A stretch of 64,000 bases of DNA from Agarivorans litoreus (GCF_019649015.1 NZ_BLPI01000001.1:2971001-3035000), one strand, 5' to 3'; counted from the first letter of the stretch, positions 44,907 through 55,695 are shown. The notes: generated from the letters alone by a model not told the origin. Numbers and translations: made by a program.

Positions 44907-46316
44907 ATGAAAACACGTATTTTTGCACTATCCGCTTTAGCGCTATCTTGCAGCATGGCTAATGCACAAGAAGCGGCTTTAGATTACTTAGGAGCCCAAG
45001 TGGTTGAAGGCGCTCGTTTCTGGGGCTACGGCCGCGGTGGTACGGGTACTTCAACAGATAAAGTAATGGGCTTGCGCTCTGATTTAGCCAACAATGGCTT
45101 TAACATTATCGAAACTGCAGGTAACCCACATGCACAAACCGGGCGTTTAGGTAACGAAGGTAACTTCGCCGAATTCCACGTTGACTATGGCATTGTGTTA
45201 AACGACATGAACTGGGTGATCAAAACCAACATTGCTTCAGATATGAAAAAATTCAATCTAGATGAATGGTGGGTAGCAGGCCAAGGTGTATTTAAATCTA
45301 ACCCTGGTGCAGTAATTTGGGTAGGTAAACGTTATTACCAACGTTATAAAGCAGAAATTCTCGATTACCACATGCTACAAAACGATGGTATCGGTGCCGG
45401 TATTGATGACTGGGACTTTGGTTTTGCTAAGTTTAACTTAGGTGTAACAAAGCAGGAAAACGGCGATAGCTACGGAAGTGACTTCTGTTCAATTACTGAT
45501 CCAACTTATGCTTGTGATAGCAGTGGTCGTTCTGGCTACCGCGGTGGATACCACTCTGTTAACACCCGTTTACATGGTATGAAAATTACCGACAATATTG
45601 CAGCGGGCTTATTCTTCAACTACGGCTTCTACGCAGGTTCAGATACGTCCTTGAGCGAAAACGGCAGCATGACTGCTAAAGATATGAAGCCAAATAGCTA
45701 TCAAGCTGGTTTCCAAATCAAGCAAGGTGAATGGGCTGATTTTAACGAATTAGTTGTACGTTACAGCAGTGATATTGGCAAGTCGATGACTCAAGATTGG
45801 TTAGATACGCCGTCAAGTCAAATTGGTGCTTTCTTCCAAGGTATGCAAGAGCTTGGCGACTCATTCCGCATTCAGTACGCCTTAGTATATGAAGGTCAGA
45901 AGTTTGATGATGAGGCTCTAAAACGTAATTTAGTATCTATCGATAAGTCTGATTGGGGCAACGTTACCATTCGTCCTACTTACATCTGGGATGACCGTTT
46001 CTCAACTGATCTAGAATTGAGCTACGACCAAATCAAGCTTAATGCTCGTGAAGGTTACGGCGAGAGCGGTACTAACTCATCTTACAAAGTGACTTTGTCG
46101 CAAAACGTACATATCGGTGGCACCTTCTGGGATCGTCCAGTACTACGTTTCTTCGTAACTTATGGTAAATCAGATACCGACACAACGGTGTATAACAACC
46201 GTCATGGTCAAGGTGTAGATAACCCAAGTTGGGAATGGCGTCATAACCCTTACGTAACAGAGAAAGGTAAAAACTCTGCTACTACAGTTGGCGCCCAATT
46301 CGAAACGTGGTGGTAG
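44907..46316 (+). CDS. Maltoporin-like outer-membrane carbohydrate porin
   Basis: The 469-residue protein has a signal peptide (ending SMANA) and an extended beta-rich sequence ending in the aromatic Trp-Trp typical of outer-membrane barrels. Segments such as FHVDYGI, VIWVGKRYYQRYKAEILDYHML and DWDFGFAKFNLG match LamB maltoporin topology. The ATG at 44907 is preferred over 44892 because the signal peptide begins there. It should let agaro-oligosaccharides diffuse into the periplasm next to the LacY-like permease. The agar-specific role is inferred from operon position. Confidence 0.86.
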   Translation: MKTRIFALSALALSCSMANAQEAALDYLGAQVVEGARFWGYGRGGTGTSTDKVMGLRSDLANNGFNIIETAGNPHAQTGRLGNEGNFAEFHVDYGIVLNDMNWVIKTNIASDMKKFNLDEWWVAGQGVFKSNPGAVIWVGKRYYQRYKAEILDYHMLQNDGIGAGIDDWDFGFAKFNLGVTKQENGDSYGSDFCSITDPTYACDSSGRSGYRGGYHSVNTRLHGMKITDNIAAGLFFNYGFYAGSDTSLSENGSMTAKDMKPNSYQAGFQIKQGEWADFNELVVRYSSDIGKSMTQDWLDTPSSQIGAFFQGMQELGDSFRIQYALVYEGQKFDDEALKRNLVSIDKSDWGNVTIRPTYIWDDRFSTDLELSYDQIKLNAREGYGESGTNSSYKVTLSQNVHIGGTFWDRPVLRFFVTYGKSDTDTTVYNNRHGQGVDNPSWEWRHNPYVTEKGKNSATTVGAQFETWW

Positions 46317-46348
46317 GCCACCAATAGTTATACCCACTTAGCACTAGT

Positions 46349-46372
46349 GCCCGTAAGCCTTGGCTTACGGGC
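46349..46372 (+). other. Intra-operon hairpin before GH50 copy B
   Basis: An 11-base perfect stem (46349-46359 with 46362-46372) lies between porin and agarase without a T tract. It may stabilise or process the mRNA and set relative expression. Confidence 0.7.
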
Positions 46373-46396
46373 CTCCCACTCGTAATGGTAGAAGTT

Positions 46397-49252
46397 ATGA
46401 AATTTACAAAAAATAAAATTGCTGCGCTGTTATCGCTCACTTTGTTGGGTGTGTACGGATGTGGTTCAACTCCTAGCTCGAGCGACGCCGAAGGCGCTGT
46501 TGAAGATGTAGGCGGAACGATTCCTGATTTTGAATCGGCTGCTTTTTTCAAAAAAGTTAAAAAAGATCATGCTAAAGCCGAAGTGGTTAGTGACCAAGGT
46601 GTTACTAACGGTAGTAGTGCGCTAAAAGTTAGCTTTGATTCTGTCTCTGAGGCTAATAAATTTAAGTACTGGCCAAATGTTAAGGTGCATCCAGATTCTG
46701 GCTTTTGGAACTGGAATGCGAAAGGCAGCTTAAGCCTAGACATTACCAATCCAACTGATAGCCCAGCAAACATCATTTTAAAATTGGCTGACAACGTGGG
46801 CGTAATGGGCTCTGGTGACAACCAATTAAACTACGCGGTTAATGTACCCGCAGGTGAAACTGTGCCAGTTGAGATGTTATTTAACGGCACCAAACGTAAG
46901 TTAGATGGCTACTGGGGTGGCGAGAAAATCAACTTACGTAACATTGTAGAATTCCAAATCTTTGTGCAAGGCCCAATGGATGCACAAACAGTCATTATTG
47001 ATAACTTTAACTTAGTGGATGCTACTGGCGACTTTATTGAAGCCTCTGGTCAAGAAGTTAAGGTAAGCGGTCCAATTCCAACGGTTGCTTCAATTACTAG
47101 CTTTGATGAAGGCCAACCTACCTTTGTTGCTTTTGACCGCAGTGCAGCGGCAACGGTAACCGAGTTAAAAACCGACATGGGCGGTTTGCTAGCTGTTAAA
47201 TTAGCGGCGACTAACGCCTACCCTAATATCACTTTTAAAGCGCCACAACCTTGGGACTGGAGCGAGTACGGTGATTTTAGTTTAGCGTTTGATTTAGAAA
47301 GCAAAACTGATGAACCTTTACAGTTATTTGTTCGCGTTGATGACGCTGAAAATGAAAACTGGGGCGGTACTGCAAACGGCGTAGTTGACAGTATGTCTAG
47401 CTACGTAACGCTAGCACCTGGTGACGACGGTACCTTCTACTTGCCTTTAGGTCAAACCGGTAGCCAAATCGTTTCTGGTATGCGGGCTGAGCCACCTAAA
47501 AAGTCCTACAATGCGCAAGCGATTAGTTATGGCTGGGGTGAGAAAAGCTTAGATACTTCTAATATTGTCTCTTTCCAGTTGTACCTGCAAAACCCAACTA
47601 AGGATGCAGAATTCAATATTAAGAGCGTTCGACTTATTCCGAATATTGATGCAGATGCTACCCGCTATGAAGGGTTGATTGACCAATACGGTCAGTATAC
47701 AGGCGCTGATTGGCCGAAAAAAATTACCGAAGATGAAGAGCTGCAGACGATGGGTAAGCTGGCAAAAATGTCGCTTAAATCAACCAGCCAAATGCCAGGT
47801 CGAAGCATTTACGGCGGTTGGGCCGATGGTCCTAAGTTGAAAGCTACAGGTTTCTTCCGTACTGAAAAAGTAGATGGTAAGTGGTCGTTGGTTGACCCTC
47901 AAGGCAACTTGTTCTTCGCAACTGGTGTCGACAACATTCGGATGGACGACACAGTAACGATTACTGGCCACGACTTTTCTGACAAAGACAAACGTAGCGG
48001 CAAAGAAGTAGCGTCAGAAGTTCGTCGCTCAATGTTTACTTGGTTACCTGAAGATGACGATTCATTAGCAGAAAACTACGACTACGCCGATTGGGTGCAT
48101 TCAGGTGCACTTAAAAAGGGTGAAGTGTTTAGTTTCTACGGTGCTAACTTGCAACGCAAATATGGTGGTACTTTCTCTGAAGCTGAAAAAGTTTGGAAAG
48201 ACATTACCATAGATCGCATGGTTGATTGGGGCTTCACTACGCTAGGCAACTGGGCCGACCCAATGTTCTACGACAACAAAAAAGTTGCTTACGTAGCTAA
48301 CGGTTGGGTTTTTGGTGACCACGCACGCATTAGCACTGGTAACGACTACTGGGGGCCTATTCACGATCCGTTTGACCCAGAGTTTGTAAACAGCGTTAAA
48401 GCGATGACCAAAAAGCTTATGACTGAAGTAGACAAAAATGATCCATGGATGATGGGTGTGTTTGTCGACAACGAAATTAGCTGGGGTAATACCAAAAACG
48501 ATGCTAACCATTTTGGTTTAGTGGTAAACGCACTTAGTTACGACATGAAGAAGAGCCCGGCTAAAGCAGCCTTTACCGCTCACTTAAAAGAGAAGTACTG
48601 GGCGATTGAAGATCTAAACACTAGCTGGGGCGTAAAAGTTGCGTCGTGGGCAGAGTTTGAAAAATCATTTGACCACCGCTCTCGCTTAAGCAAGAACATG
48701 AAAAAAGATTATGCCGAAATGCTAGAAATGCTTTCTGCTAAATACTTCTCAACGGTTCGTGCGGAGCTTAAAAAAGTACTGCCTAATCACCTATATCTAG
48801 GCGCACGCTTTGCAGACTGGGGTGTTACGCCAGAGATTGCCAAAGGTGCTGCACCTTACGTAGACGTGATGAGCTACAACTTGTACGCCGAAGACCTTAA
48901 CTCAAAAGGTGATTGGAGCAAGTTAGCTGAGCTAGATAAGCCAAGCATTATTGGTGAGTTCCACTTTGGTGCTACTGACTCAGGCTTATTCCACGGCGGG
49001 ATCGTGTCGGCAGCTAGCCAGCAAGATCGTGCTAAGAAATACACCAACTACATGAACAGTATTGCTGACAACCCTTACTTTGTAGGCGCTCACTGGTTCC
49101 AGTACATTGACTCTCCAACAACCGGTCGTGCTTGGGATGGTGAAAACTACAACGTAGGTTTCGTTTCAATTACTGATACACCATACGTTCCATTGGTTGA
49201 AGCTGCTAAGAAATTCAACCAGGACGTTTACAAGCTTCGTTATCAAAAATAA
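46397..49252 (+). CDS. GH50 beta-agarase, lipoprotein (copy B)
   Basis: The 951-residue enzyme starts at ATG 46397, giving a lipoprotein signal (KFTKNKIAALLSLTLL) and lipid cysteine at residue 22. Two N-terminal beta-sandwich modules (about 45-215 and 220-405) precede the GH50 barrel (about 460-950). Glu693 (DNEISWGN) and Glu854 (GEFHFGA) match the catalytic pair. It is closest in text to copy A. Membrane anchoring suggests action at the outer membrane, feeding products to the porin encoded just upstream. Confidence 0.91.
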   Translation: MKFTKNKIAALLSLTLLGVYGCGSTPSSSDAEGAVEDVGGTIPDFESAAFFKKVKKDHAKAEVVSDQGVTNGSSALKVSFDSVSEANKFKYWPNVKVHPDSGFWNWNAKGSLSLDITNPTDSPANIILKLADNVGVMGSGDNQLNYAVNVPAGETVPVEMLFNGTKRKLDGYWGGEKINLRNIVEFQIFVQGPMDAQTVIIDNFNLVDATGDFIEASGQEVKVSGPIPTVASITSFDEGQPTFVAFDRSAAATVTELKTDMGGLLAVKLAATNAYPNITFKAPQPWDWSEYGDFSLAFDLESKTDEPLQLFVRVDDAENENWGGTANGVVDSMSSYVTLAPGDDGTFYLPLGQTGSQIVSGMRAEPPKKSYNAQAISYGWGEKSLDTSNIVSFQLYLQNPTKDAEFNIKSVRLIPNIDADATRYEGLIDQYGQYTGADWPKKITEDEELQTMGKLAKMSLKSTSQMPGRSIYGGWADGPKLKATGFFRTEKVDGKWSLVDPQGNLFFATGVDNIRMDDTVTITGHDFSDKDKRSGKEVASEVRRSMFTWLPEDDDSLAENYDYADWVHSGALKKGEVFSFYGANLQRKYGGTFSEAEKVWKDITIDRMVDWGFTTLGNWADPMFYDNKKVAYVANGWVFGDHARISTGNDYWGPIHDPFDPEFVNSVKAMTKKLMTEVDKNDPWMMGVFVDNEISWGNTKNDANHFGLVVNALSYDMKKSPAKAAFTAHLKEKYWAIEDLNTSWGVKVASWAEFEKSFDHRSRLSKNMKKDYAEMLEMLSAKYFSTVRAELKKVLPNHLYLGARFADWGVTPEIAKGAAPYVDVMSYNLYAEDLNSKGDWSKLAELDKPSIIGEFHFGATDSGLFHGGIVSAASQQDRAKKYTNYMNSIADNPYFVGAHWFQYIDSPTTGRAWDGENYNVGFVSITDTPYVPLVEAAKKFNQDVYKLRYQK

Positions 49253-49268
49253 TCGCCACAACGATTTA

Positions 49269-49294
49269 GCACTCCCCAGCTGGTTGGGGAGTGC
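49269..49294 (+). other. Intra-operon hairpin before GH50 copy C
   Basis: A 10-base perfect stem (49269-49278 with 49285-49294), six-base loop, no T tract. It is placed like the hairpin before copy B. Confidence 0.7.
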
Positions 49295-49326
49295 AATCTG
49301 CTAGGTACAAGGAATGGGCAGGAAAT

Positions 49327-52308
49327 ATGAAGATTAAATTATTATCCGCAGCAATTGCTGCGAGTTTAGCATTGCCCTTGAGCGCGGCTAGTTTGGTGAC
49401 TTCGTTTGAAGAAGCCGACTACAGCAGCTCTGAAAACAATGCTGAATTTTTAGAAGTGTCTGGAGATGCCACTTCTGAAATTACTACTGAACAAGCTACC
49501 GATGGCAATCAATCTGTTAAGGCTTTGTTTGATGCCGCTTTCAAACCCGTTATCGTATGGAACTGGGGATCTTGGAACTGGGGGGGCGAAGACGTAATGA
49601 CAGTAGACGTGGTTAACCCCAACGATACTGACGTAGGTTTTGCCGTTAAGCTGATTGACAGCGATATCGTGAATGACTGGAATGATGCAAGCCAAACCTC
49701 TTTGGACTATTTCACAGCACCAGCAAATTCAACGCAAACATTTAGCTTTAATTTAAATGGTGGCAATGAATACCAAGAGCACGGTGAAAACTTTGATAAA
49801 AACAAAGTGCTAGGCGTGCAGTTCATGCTATCTGGAAGCGATCCTCAAGTGTTGTACTTTGACAACATTATGGTTGACGGCGAAACAGTAACACCGCCTC
49901 CTAGCGATGGTGCGGTAAACACTCATACTGCGCCTGTTGCAACTTTAGCGCAAATTGAAGACTTTGAAACGATACCAGACTACTTACGACCTGATGGTGG
50001 CGTCAACGTTTCTACTACCACCGAGATTGTGACAAAGGGCGCTGCAGCAATGGCAGCCGAGTTCACTGCGGGGTGGAATGCCTTGGTATTTGCTGGCACT
50101 TGGAATTGGGCAGAGCTGGGTGAACACACTGCTGTTGCCATTGACGTATCAAACACCAGTGATAGCAATATCTGGTTGTATTCACGTATCGAAGATGTGA
50201 ACAGCCAAGGTGAAACCGCAACTCGAGGCGTATTGGTTAAAGCTGGCGAATCGAAAACCATTTATACCAGCTTAAACGATAACCCTTCATTGCTTAGCCA
50301 AAACGAGCGTGTATCAGCATTAGGTTTACGCGATATTCCAGCAGAGCCAATGAGCGCTCAAAACGGCTGGGGTGATTTTGTAGCCTTAGACAAATCGCAA
50401 ATTACCGCTATCCGTTACTTTATTGGTGACTTGGCCAACGGTGAGACTAGTCAAACCCTAGTGTTTGATAACATGCGGGTGATTAAGGACCTTAACCACG
50501 AGTCAGCCTACGCTGCCATGGCTGATGCTATGGGGCAGAACAACCTAGTTACTTATGCGGGTAAAGTTGCCAGTAAAGAAGAGTTAGCTAAGTTAAGTGC
50601 TCCAGAAATGGCCGCTTTGGGTGAGTTAACCAATCGCAATATGTATGGTGGTAACCCAGATTCATCACCGGCTACAGATTGTGTACTAGCTACGCCTGCC
50701 TCGTTTAACGCCTGTAAAGACGCTGATGGTAACTGGCAATTGGTAGACCCAGCTGGCAATGCGTTCTTCTCAACCGGTGTTGACAATATTCGCTTGCAAG
50801 ATACTTACACCATGACTGGGGTGTCTAGCGAGGCTGAGTCTGCGCTTCGTCAGTCAATGTTTACAGACATTCCAAGTGAATATGTAAATGAAAACTATGG
50901 CCCTGTGCATAGTGGACCTGTTTCTCAAGGCCAAGCTGTAAGTTTTTACGCTAACAACTTAATTACCCGCCACGCTAGCGAAGACGTATGGCGAGACATT
51001 ACTGTTAAGCGTATGAAAGACTGGGGCTTTAACACCTTAGGCAACTGGACCGATCCAGCCTTGTATGCAAACGGTAGCGTTCCTTACGTGGCAAATGGGT
51101 GGTCAACCTCTGGTGCTAATCGCCTTCCCGTTAAACAAATTGGCAGCGGCTACTGGGGACCACTTCCTGACCCGTGGGATGCTAACTTCGCAACTAATGC
51201 CGCTACCATGGCGGCAGAGATCAAAGCGCAAGTAGCGGGCAATGAAGAATACTTGTTAGGTATTTTTGTTGATAACGAAATGAGCTGGGGCAACGTAACC
51301 GCGGAAGAAAGCTCTCGTTATTCACAAACTCTTGCTGTGTTCAACACCGATGCAACCGATGCTGCGAATAGCCCTGCTAAGAATAGCTTTATTTATTTCT
51401 TATCAAACGATCGCTACCCGAATGGCATTGCTGACTTAAACGCGGCTTGGGGAACTAATTACGCCTCTTGGGATGCAATGCGTCCAGCGCAAGAGTTAGT
51501 TTATAGCTCTGCCATGGCTGCAGATTTGCAGTACTTGTCATGGCAGTTTGCTTTCCAATACTTCAATACTGTGAAAACAGCGTTGAAAGCAGAGCTACCA
51601 AACCATCTTTACTTAGGTTCTCGTTTTGCTGATTGGGGGCGCACCCCAGATGTAGTAAGCGCTGCATCTTTCGTTGTTGATGTGATGAGCTACAACATCT
51701 ACAAAGACAGCATTGCAGCTGCCGATTGGGATGCTGATGCCTTAAGTCAGATCGAAGCCATTGATAAGCCGGTCATTGTGGGTGAATTCCACTTTGGTAG
51801 CTTAGATAGTGGTTCGTTTGCTGAAGGTATCGTTAATGCCACTTCGCAACAAGATCGTGCCGATAAAATGGTTCGCTTCTTCGAATCAGTAAATGCCCAC
51901 AAAAACTTTGTTGGTGCTCATTGGTTCCAATACATCGACTCGCCATTAACGGGTCGCGCATGGGACGGTGAAAACTACAATGTTGGCTTTGTAAGCACTA
52001 CTGATACTCCCTATACCTTAATGACTGATGCTGCCCGTGAGTTTAACTGTGGTATGTACGGCACTGATTGTTCAGGCTTAAGCAATGCTACTGACGCAGC
52101 ATCTCGCGCTGGTGTGTTATATACCGGTACTAACATTGGCGTAAGTCACTCTGGTCCAGAAGCACCAGAACCTGGTGAGCCAGTAGATCCTCCAATTGAT
52201 CCGCCAACACCACCAACGGGTGGCGTAACTGGCGGTGGCGGTAGTGCTGGTTGGTTATCGCTACTAGGTTTGGCAGGCGTATTTTTACTAAGACGTCGTA
52301 AAGTTTAA
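49327..52308 (+). CDS. GH50 beta-agarase with GlyGly-CTERM tail (copy C)
   Basis: The 993-residue enzyme starts at ATG 49327 with AGGAA upstream; the open GTG at 49291 lies in the preceding hairpin. Signal peptide ends near LPLSA. Two N-terminal beta-sandwich modules, the GH50 barrel (about 430-920) with Glu651 (DNEMSWGN) and Glu820 (GEFHFGS), a proline-rich linker, and at the end a glycine run, a hydrophobic helix and basic RRRKV. This C terminus matches the GlyGly-CTERM sorting signal, in which rhombosortase cleaves proteins exported by type II secretion. The enzyme is likely displayed on or released from the cell surface. Confidence 0.91.
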   Translation: MKIKLLSAAIAASLALPLSAASLVTSFEEADYSSSENNAEFLEVSGDATSEITTEQATDGNQSVKALFDAAFKPVIVWNWGSWNWGGEDVMTVDVVNPNDTDVGFAVKLIDSDIVNDWNDASQTSLDYFTAPANSTQTFSFNLNGGNEYQEHGENFDKNKVLGVQFMLSGSDPQVLYFDNIMVDGETVTPPPSDGAVNTHTAPVATLAQIEDFETIPDYLRPDGGVNVSTTTEIVTKGAAAMAAEFTAGWNALVFAGTWNWAELGEHTAVAIDVSNTSDSNIWLYSRIEDVNSQGETATRGVLVKAGESKTIYTSLNDNPSLLSQNERVSALGLRDIPAEPMSAQNGWGDFVALDKSQITAIRYFIGDLANGETSQTLVFDNMRVIKDLNHESAYAAMADAMGQNNLVTYAGKVASKEELAKLSAPEMAALGELTNRNMYGGNPDSSPATDCVLATPASFNACKDADGNWQLVDPAGNAFFSTGVDNIRLQDTYTMTGVSSEAESALRQSMFTDIPSEYVNENYGPVHSGPVSQGQAVSFYANNLITRHASEDVWRDITVKRMKDWGFNTLGNWTDPALYANGSVPYVANGWSTSGANRLPVKQIGSGYWGPLPDPWDANFATNAATMAAEIKAQVAGNEEYLLGIFVDNEMSWGNVTAEESSRYSQTLAVFNTDATDAANSPAKNSFIYFLSNDRYPNGIADLNAAWGTNYASWDAMRPAQELVYSSAMAADLQYLSWQFAFQYFNTVKTALKAELPNHLYLGSRFADWGRTPDVVSAASFVVDVMSYNIYKDSIAAADWDADALSQIEAIDKPVIVGEFHFGSLDSGSFAEGIVNATSQQDRADKMVRFFESVNAHKNFVGAHWFQYIDSPLTGRAWDGENYNVGFVSTTDTPYTLMTDAAREFNCGMYGTDCSGLSNATDAASRAGVLYTGTNIGVSHSGPEAPEPGEPVDPPIDPPTPPTGGVTGGGGSAGWLSLLGLAGVFLLRRRKV

Positions 52309-52315
52309 GCACTGT

Positions 52316-52360
52316 GCCGCCTCGTAAATTAAGTGGTATTACGAGGTGGCCTTTTTATTT
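52316..52360 (+). terminator. Terminator after the porin/GH50 operon
   Basis: A 12-base stem with one G-U pair (52316-52327 with 52339-52350) followed by CTTTTTATTTT. Confidence 0.88.
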
Positions 52361-52372
52361 TCAGGAAGAAAT

Positions 52373-52774
52373 ATGAAGTATCTATATATTGTCCGTGGTC
52401 CATTTGGCAGCGGAAAAACCGAGTTTGCAAAAACCATCACTAACAATGTGGTGTCTTGTTGGGATTACTACGCCAAATATGGTCAAAACAAATGGAATCA
52501 AGAGCTTAAACCACATGCCGATGAGTATTGCCGAAGTCGTGTTGCTGAGTTAATGGCGCAAGGTGTTGATACTCTCGCGGTGACAAACTCCTTCTCTAAA
52601 TCTAGCGATCTAGATTTTTATTTAGATGCAGCCCAAAAGCATCAATACAAAGTGTTCACCCTGGTGATGGAAAATCAAAATAGTGAAGAATACAAGCGTG
52701 ATGCCCCAGAAGATGTGGTACTCAAGCAGATTATCAACTTAAAGAATAGCGTGGTATTCCACCAAGGTTTTTAA
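52373..52774 (+). CDS. Small P-loop nucleotide-binding protein
   Basis: The 133-residue protein begins IVRGPFGSGKTEFAKTI, a clear Walker A motif, as in small P-loop kinases (zeta-toxin, polynucleotide kinase or gluconate-kinase-like). The rest is alpha/beta with no further motif I can name. ATG at 52373 is set by AGGAAG at 52363; the frame is open to 52346 inside the terminator. It is the first gene of a cluster with a periplasmic binding protein, a chemoreceptor and a YhcH/YiaL protein. The substrate is unknown; a sugar kinase role is speculation. Confidence 0.72.
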   Translation: MKYLYIVRGPFGSGKTEFAKTITNNVVSCWDYYAKYGQNKWNQELKPHADEYCRSRVAELMAQGVDTLAVTNSFSKSSDLDFYLDAAQKHQYKVFTLVMENQNSEEYKRDAPEDVVLKQIINLKNSVVFHQGF

Positions 52775-52808
52775 CCGCAATTGATAGCGTTTTGGTAAGA
52801 GAAAAAGT

Positions 52809-53660
52809 ATGAAAAAAATAACCATTGCCAGCTTCTTTTTGTTTTGCGGTTTAAGCTTATCTAATAGCGTTCTAGCACAAGTAACAACGCCCATGGTTTT
52901 GGGCGAACGTGACCGCTTAGTTATAGATTTGATTAAGTTAGCATTTGAAAAAAGTAACTACTCGCAAAAAATTCAACCTATCGATACCTATTACAGCGAG
53001 GCTCGATTAGTTGAAGAAGTAAAACAAGACCAGGTGAGTGTGATTTGGGCTGGTGCGTCAAACTCGATGCAGCAACAGCTTAAAGCCATCAAGATCCCTA
53101 TTTTTAAAGGATTGTTAGGCCACCGCGTTTTTGTCATTGAAAAAAGCAATCAAGCAGCCTTTGAAGGTGTATCTAGTTTAGCCACTTTAAAGCGCTTAAA
53201 AGCAGGCTTAGGCCGCTTTTGGGGTGATACCGAAATTCTCGAAAATGCCGGCCTTGAAGTAGTAAAACCGGTTAAAGCGCAAAGCTTATTCTACATGGTG
53301 GATGGTGGTCGCTTTGACTATTTACCTTTAGCCGTACATGAAGCCTGGGAAGTAGTCGAAACACAGAAAGAAGTGAACTTAGCGGTAGAAGATAATATTT
53401 TGTTGGTATACCCAATGGCAATGTATCTCTACGTTAACCCCAAAAATCGTGAACTATATGATGCGATTAACGATGGCTTAGAAACTGCTATTGCCGATGG
53501 CAGCTACAACCAGTTGTTTTATCAATCTCCCCTTATCTCAAAAACCTTTGAAATAGCACGCCTTAACGAGCGTCGAATAATAAAAATAGATAATCCTCTA
53601 CTGCCAGCAGACGCGCCGTTGCATCGCGATGAGCTGTGGTTGGATATTAAAGAAAGATAG
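52809..53660 (+). CDS. Periplasmic substrate-binding protein (SBP_bac_3-like)
   Basis: The 283-residue protein has a signal peptide ending SNSVLAQ and a type 2 periplasmic-binding fold like amino acid or polar-solute binding proteins. No permease or ATPase gene is next to it. Instead a methyl-accepting chemoreceptor gene follows 18 bases later, so it may act as a sensory ligand-binding subunit. The ligand cannot be read from sequence. Sequence similarity to transport proteins of the family is general only. Confidence 0.82.
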   Translation: MKKITIASFFLFCGLSLSNSVLAQVTTPMVLGERDRLVIDLIKLAFEKSNYSQKIQPIDTYYSEARLVEEVKQDQVSVIWAGASNSMQQQLKAIKIPIFKGLLGHRVFVIEKSNQAAFEGVSSLATLKRLKAGLGRFWGDTEILENAGLEVVKPVKAQSLFYMVDGGRFDYLPLAVHEAWEVVETQKEVNLAVEDNILLVYPMAMYLYVNPKNRELYDAINDGLETAIADGSYNQLFYQSPLISKTFEIARLNERRIIKIDNPLLPADAPLHRDELWLDIKER

Positions 53661-53678
53661 ACATAAGCGAGACTAAAC

Positions 53679-55157
53679 GTGAAAGCAAGTTTGAGTAAAT
53701 CCCTAATTATTATATTACTGCTATTTGGTTTGCTAGGCCTGTTATTGGGCGGTGGCGTTAGCTACGTTAATACCAAGAGCAAATTGGCTGATGCTTATTT
53801 AGTAGAGCAACAAGCCATTACCGAGATGGCTAAAGCATCTTTAATAGAAGCCGTGTTTGTTTATGATTTTGAGCAAGCGCAGGCCATTGTAGATGCGCTG
53901 GTTAAATCCCCGATCCTTAATGCTGTTGAGGTGGTAGACCAGCGTGGAAAAGCTATTTCACAGGCCAGCATTGCCAATCAAAAACAAGATTTTAATTTCG
54001 TTGAACTGCAACGTGGTGAAGACTTTATTGGCACCCTAAAGCTGCAATTTGATAAAAGCAGTGTAATTGCCACGCTTAACAGCGAAATAACCAATGTAAT
54101 GCTCAACATTATATTGGTATTAGCCGTTGTGGTTGCAGCCGTGTTTTTCTACGTGCGCAAGCTGGTGGTTATTCCAATCAACGACGTCGCTAACTCTTTG
54201 CATCAAATAGCCACTGGCGATGGCGACCTTACTCGACGTATTCCAGTAAATAATGATAACGAGATAGGTGTACTAAGTAGCAACTTTAATTTGCTTATGG
54301 ATAACCTATCGCACCTGCTTAATAGCATTCGTTCAGTGAGTGAGCAGGTGAGCTCGGTATCTCATTCTTTAAGTACATCTTCAAGTGAATCACAGCGAGA
54401 CTCCCTATCACAGCAAGATCAGATGGAGCAAGCTGCTACTTCACTACAAGAAATGAGTGCCTCCGCAGAAGAGGTGTTTGTAAACGCAGAGCAAACTGCC
54501 GAGAAGTCAAACACTGCACGTGAACAAACCTTACGTGGCGTAGAGTTAGTGCGCGAAAACAGTGAGTTGATTAACCGTTTATCACAGAGCATAACCGATA
54601 CGTCTTCTCGCATTGATACCTTGATTGAGTCAAGCTCTGCGATTGGCTCGGTAGTCGAAGTTATTCGTAACATTGCCGAACAAACCAATTTGCTCGCCCT
54701 TAATGCGGCGATTGAAGCTGCCCGAGCGGGAGAGCAAGGTCGAGGGTTTGCAGTGGTAGCCGATGAAGTAAGGGCCTTGGCAAAGAAAACTCAAGAATCC
54801 ACTCAAGAAATAGAATCTATTGTTGCAGCCCTACAAGATAATGCTTCCAATGCGGCTAGCTCTATGGGGGCCAGTTTGCAATCTAGCAAAGAAGTGGATG
54901 AAGCTGCGGGGTCTATTTCACAAGCCTTACAAGATATTTGCGAGCACATTGAGAACATTAACCAAATGAACACTCATGTAGCGGTGGCAGCTAAACAACA
55001 AAACAGCGTTACTCAAACCATCGCTGAAAATGTTACCACCTTAAATTCTCTGGCTAGTTCGATTGCGAATAATGCAAAAAATGTGAACGGACAAGTGATC
55101 TCACTCGAAGAACACAACAATGAGCTTGTAGTAAATATCAAACGTTTTAAAGTATGA
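53679..55157 (+). CDS. Methyl-accepting chemotaxis protein
   Basis: The 492-residue receptor has membrane helix 1 (about 8-28), a periplasmic domain of about 110 residues, membrane helix 2 (about 140-162), HAMP (about 160-215) and a cytoplasmic signalling helix pair with the hairpin tip [20 protein letters not shown]. The start is GTG at 53679 with only a weak ribosome site. Its short periplasmic domain and the adjacent binding-protein gene suggest indirect sensing of a periplasmic ligand, perhaps one from agar. That link is inferred from the neighbourhood. Confidence 0.93.
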   Translation: MKASLSKSLIIILLLFGLLGLLLGGGVSYVNTKSKLADAYLVEQQAITEMAKASLIEAVFVYDFEQAQAIVDALVKSPILNAVEVVDQRGKAISQASIANQKQDFNFVELQRGEDFIGTLKLQFDKSSVIATLNSEITNVMLNIILVLAVVVAAVFFYVRKLVVIPINDVANSLHQIATGDGDLTRRIPVNNDNEIGVLSSNFNLLMDNLSHLLNSIRSVSEQVSSVSHSLSTSSSESQRDSLSQQDQMEQAATSLQEMSASAEEVFVNAEQTAEKSNTAREQTLRGVELVRENSELINRLSQSITDTSSRIDTLIESSSAIGSVVEVIRNIAEQTNLLALNAAIEAARAGEQGRGFAVVADEVRALAKKTQESTQEIESIVAALQDNASNAASSMGASLQSSKEVDEAAGSISQALQDICEHIENINQMNTHVAVAAKQQNSVTQTIAENVTTLNSLASSIANNAKNVNGQVISLEEHNNELVVNIKRFKV

Positions 55158-55184
55158 CAAATAAACTTAACTAGTAGGAAGTAA

Positions 55185-55649
<465 letters not shown>

Positions 55650-55657
55650 ATGCACTA

Positions 55658-55695
55658 AATCCACTTAGCCTTGGCTAAGTGGATTCTTTTTTATT
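55658..55695 (+). terminator. Terminator after the YhcH/YiaL gene
   Basis: A perfect 13-base stem (55658-55670 with 55673-55685) and a T-rich tail. The following gap to 56141 holds operators at 55953-55985 and nothing else I can support. Confidence 0.92.
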
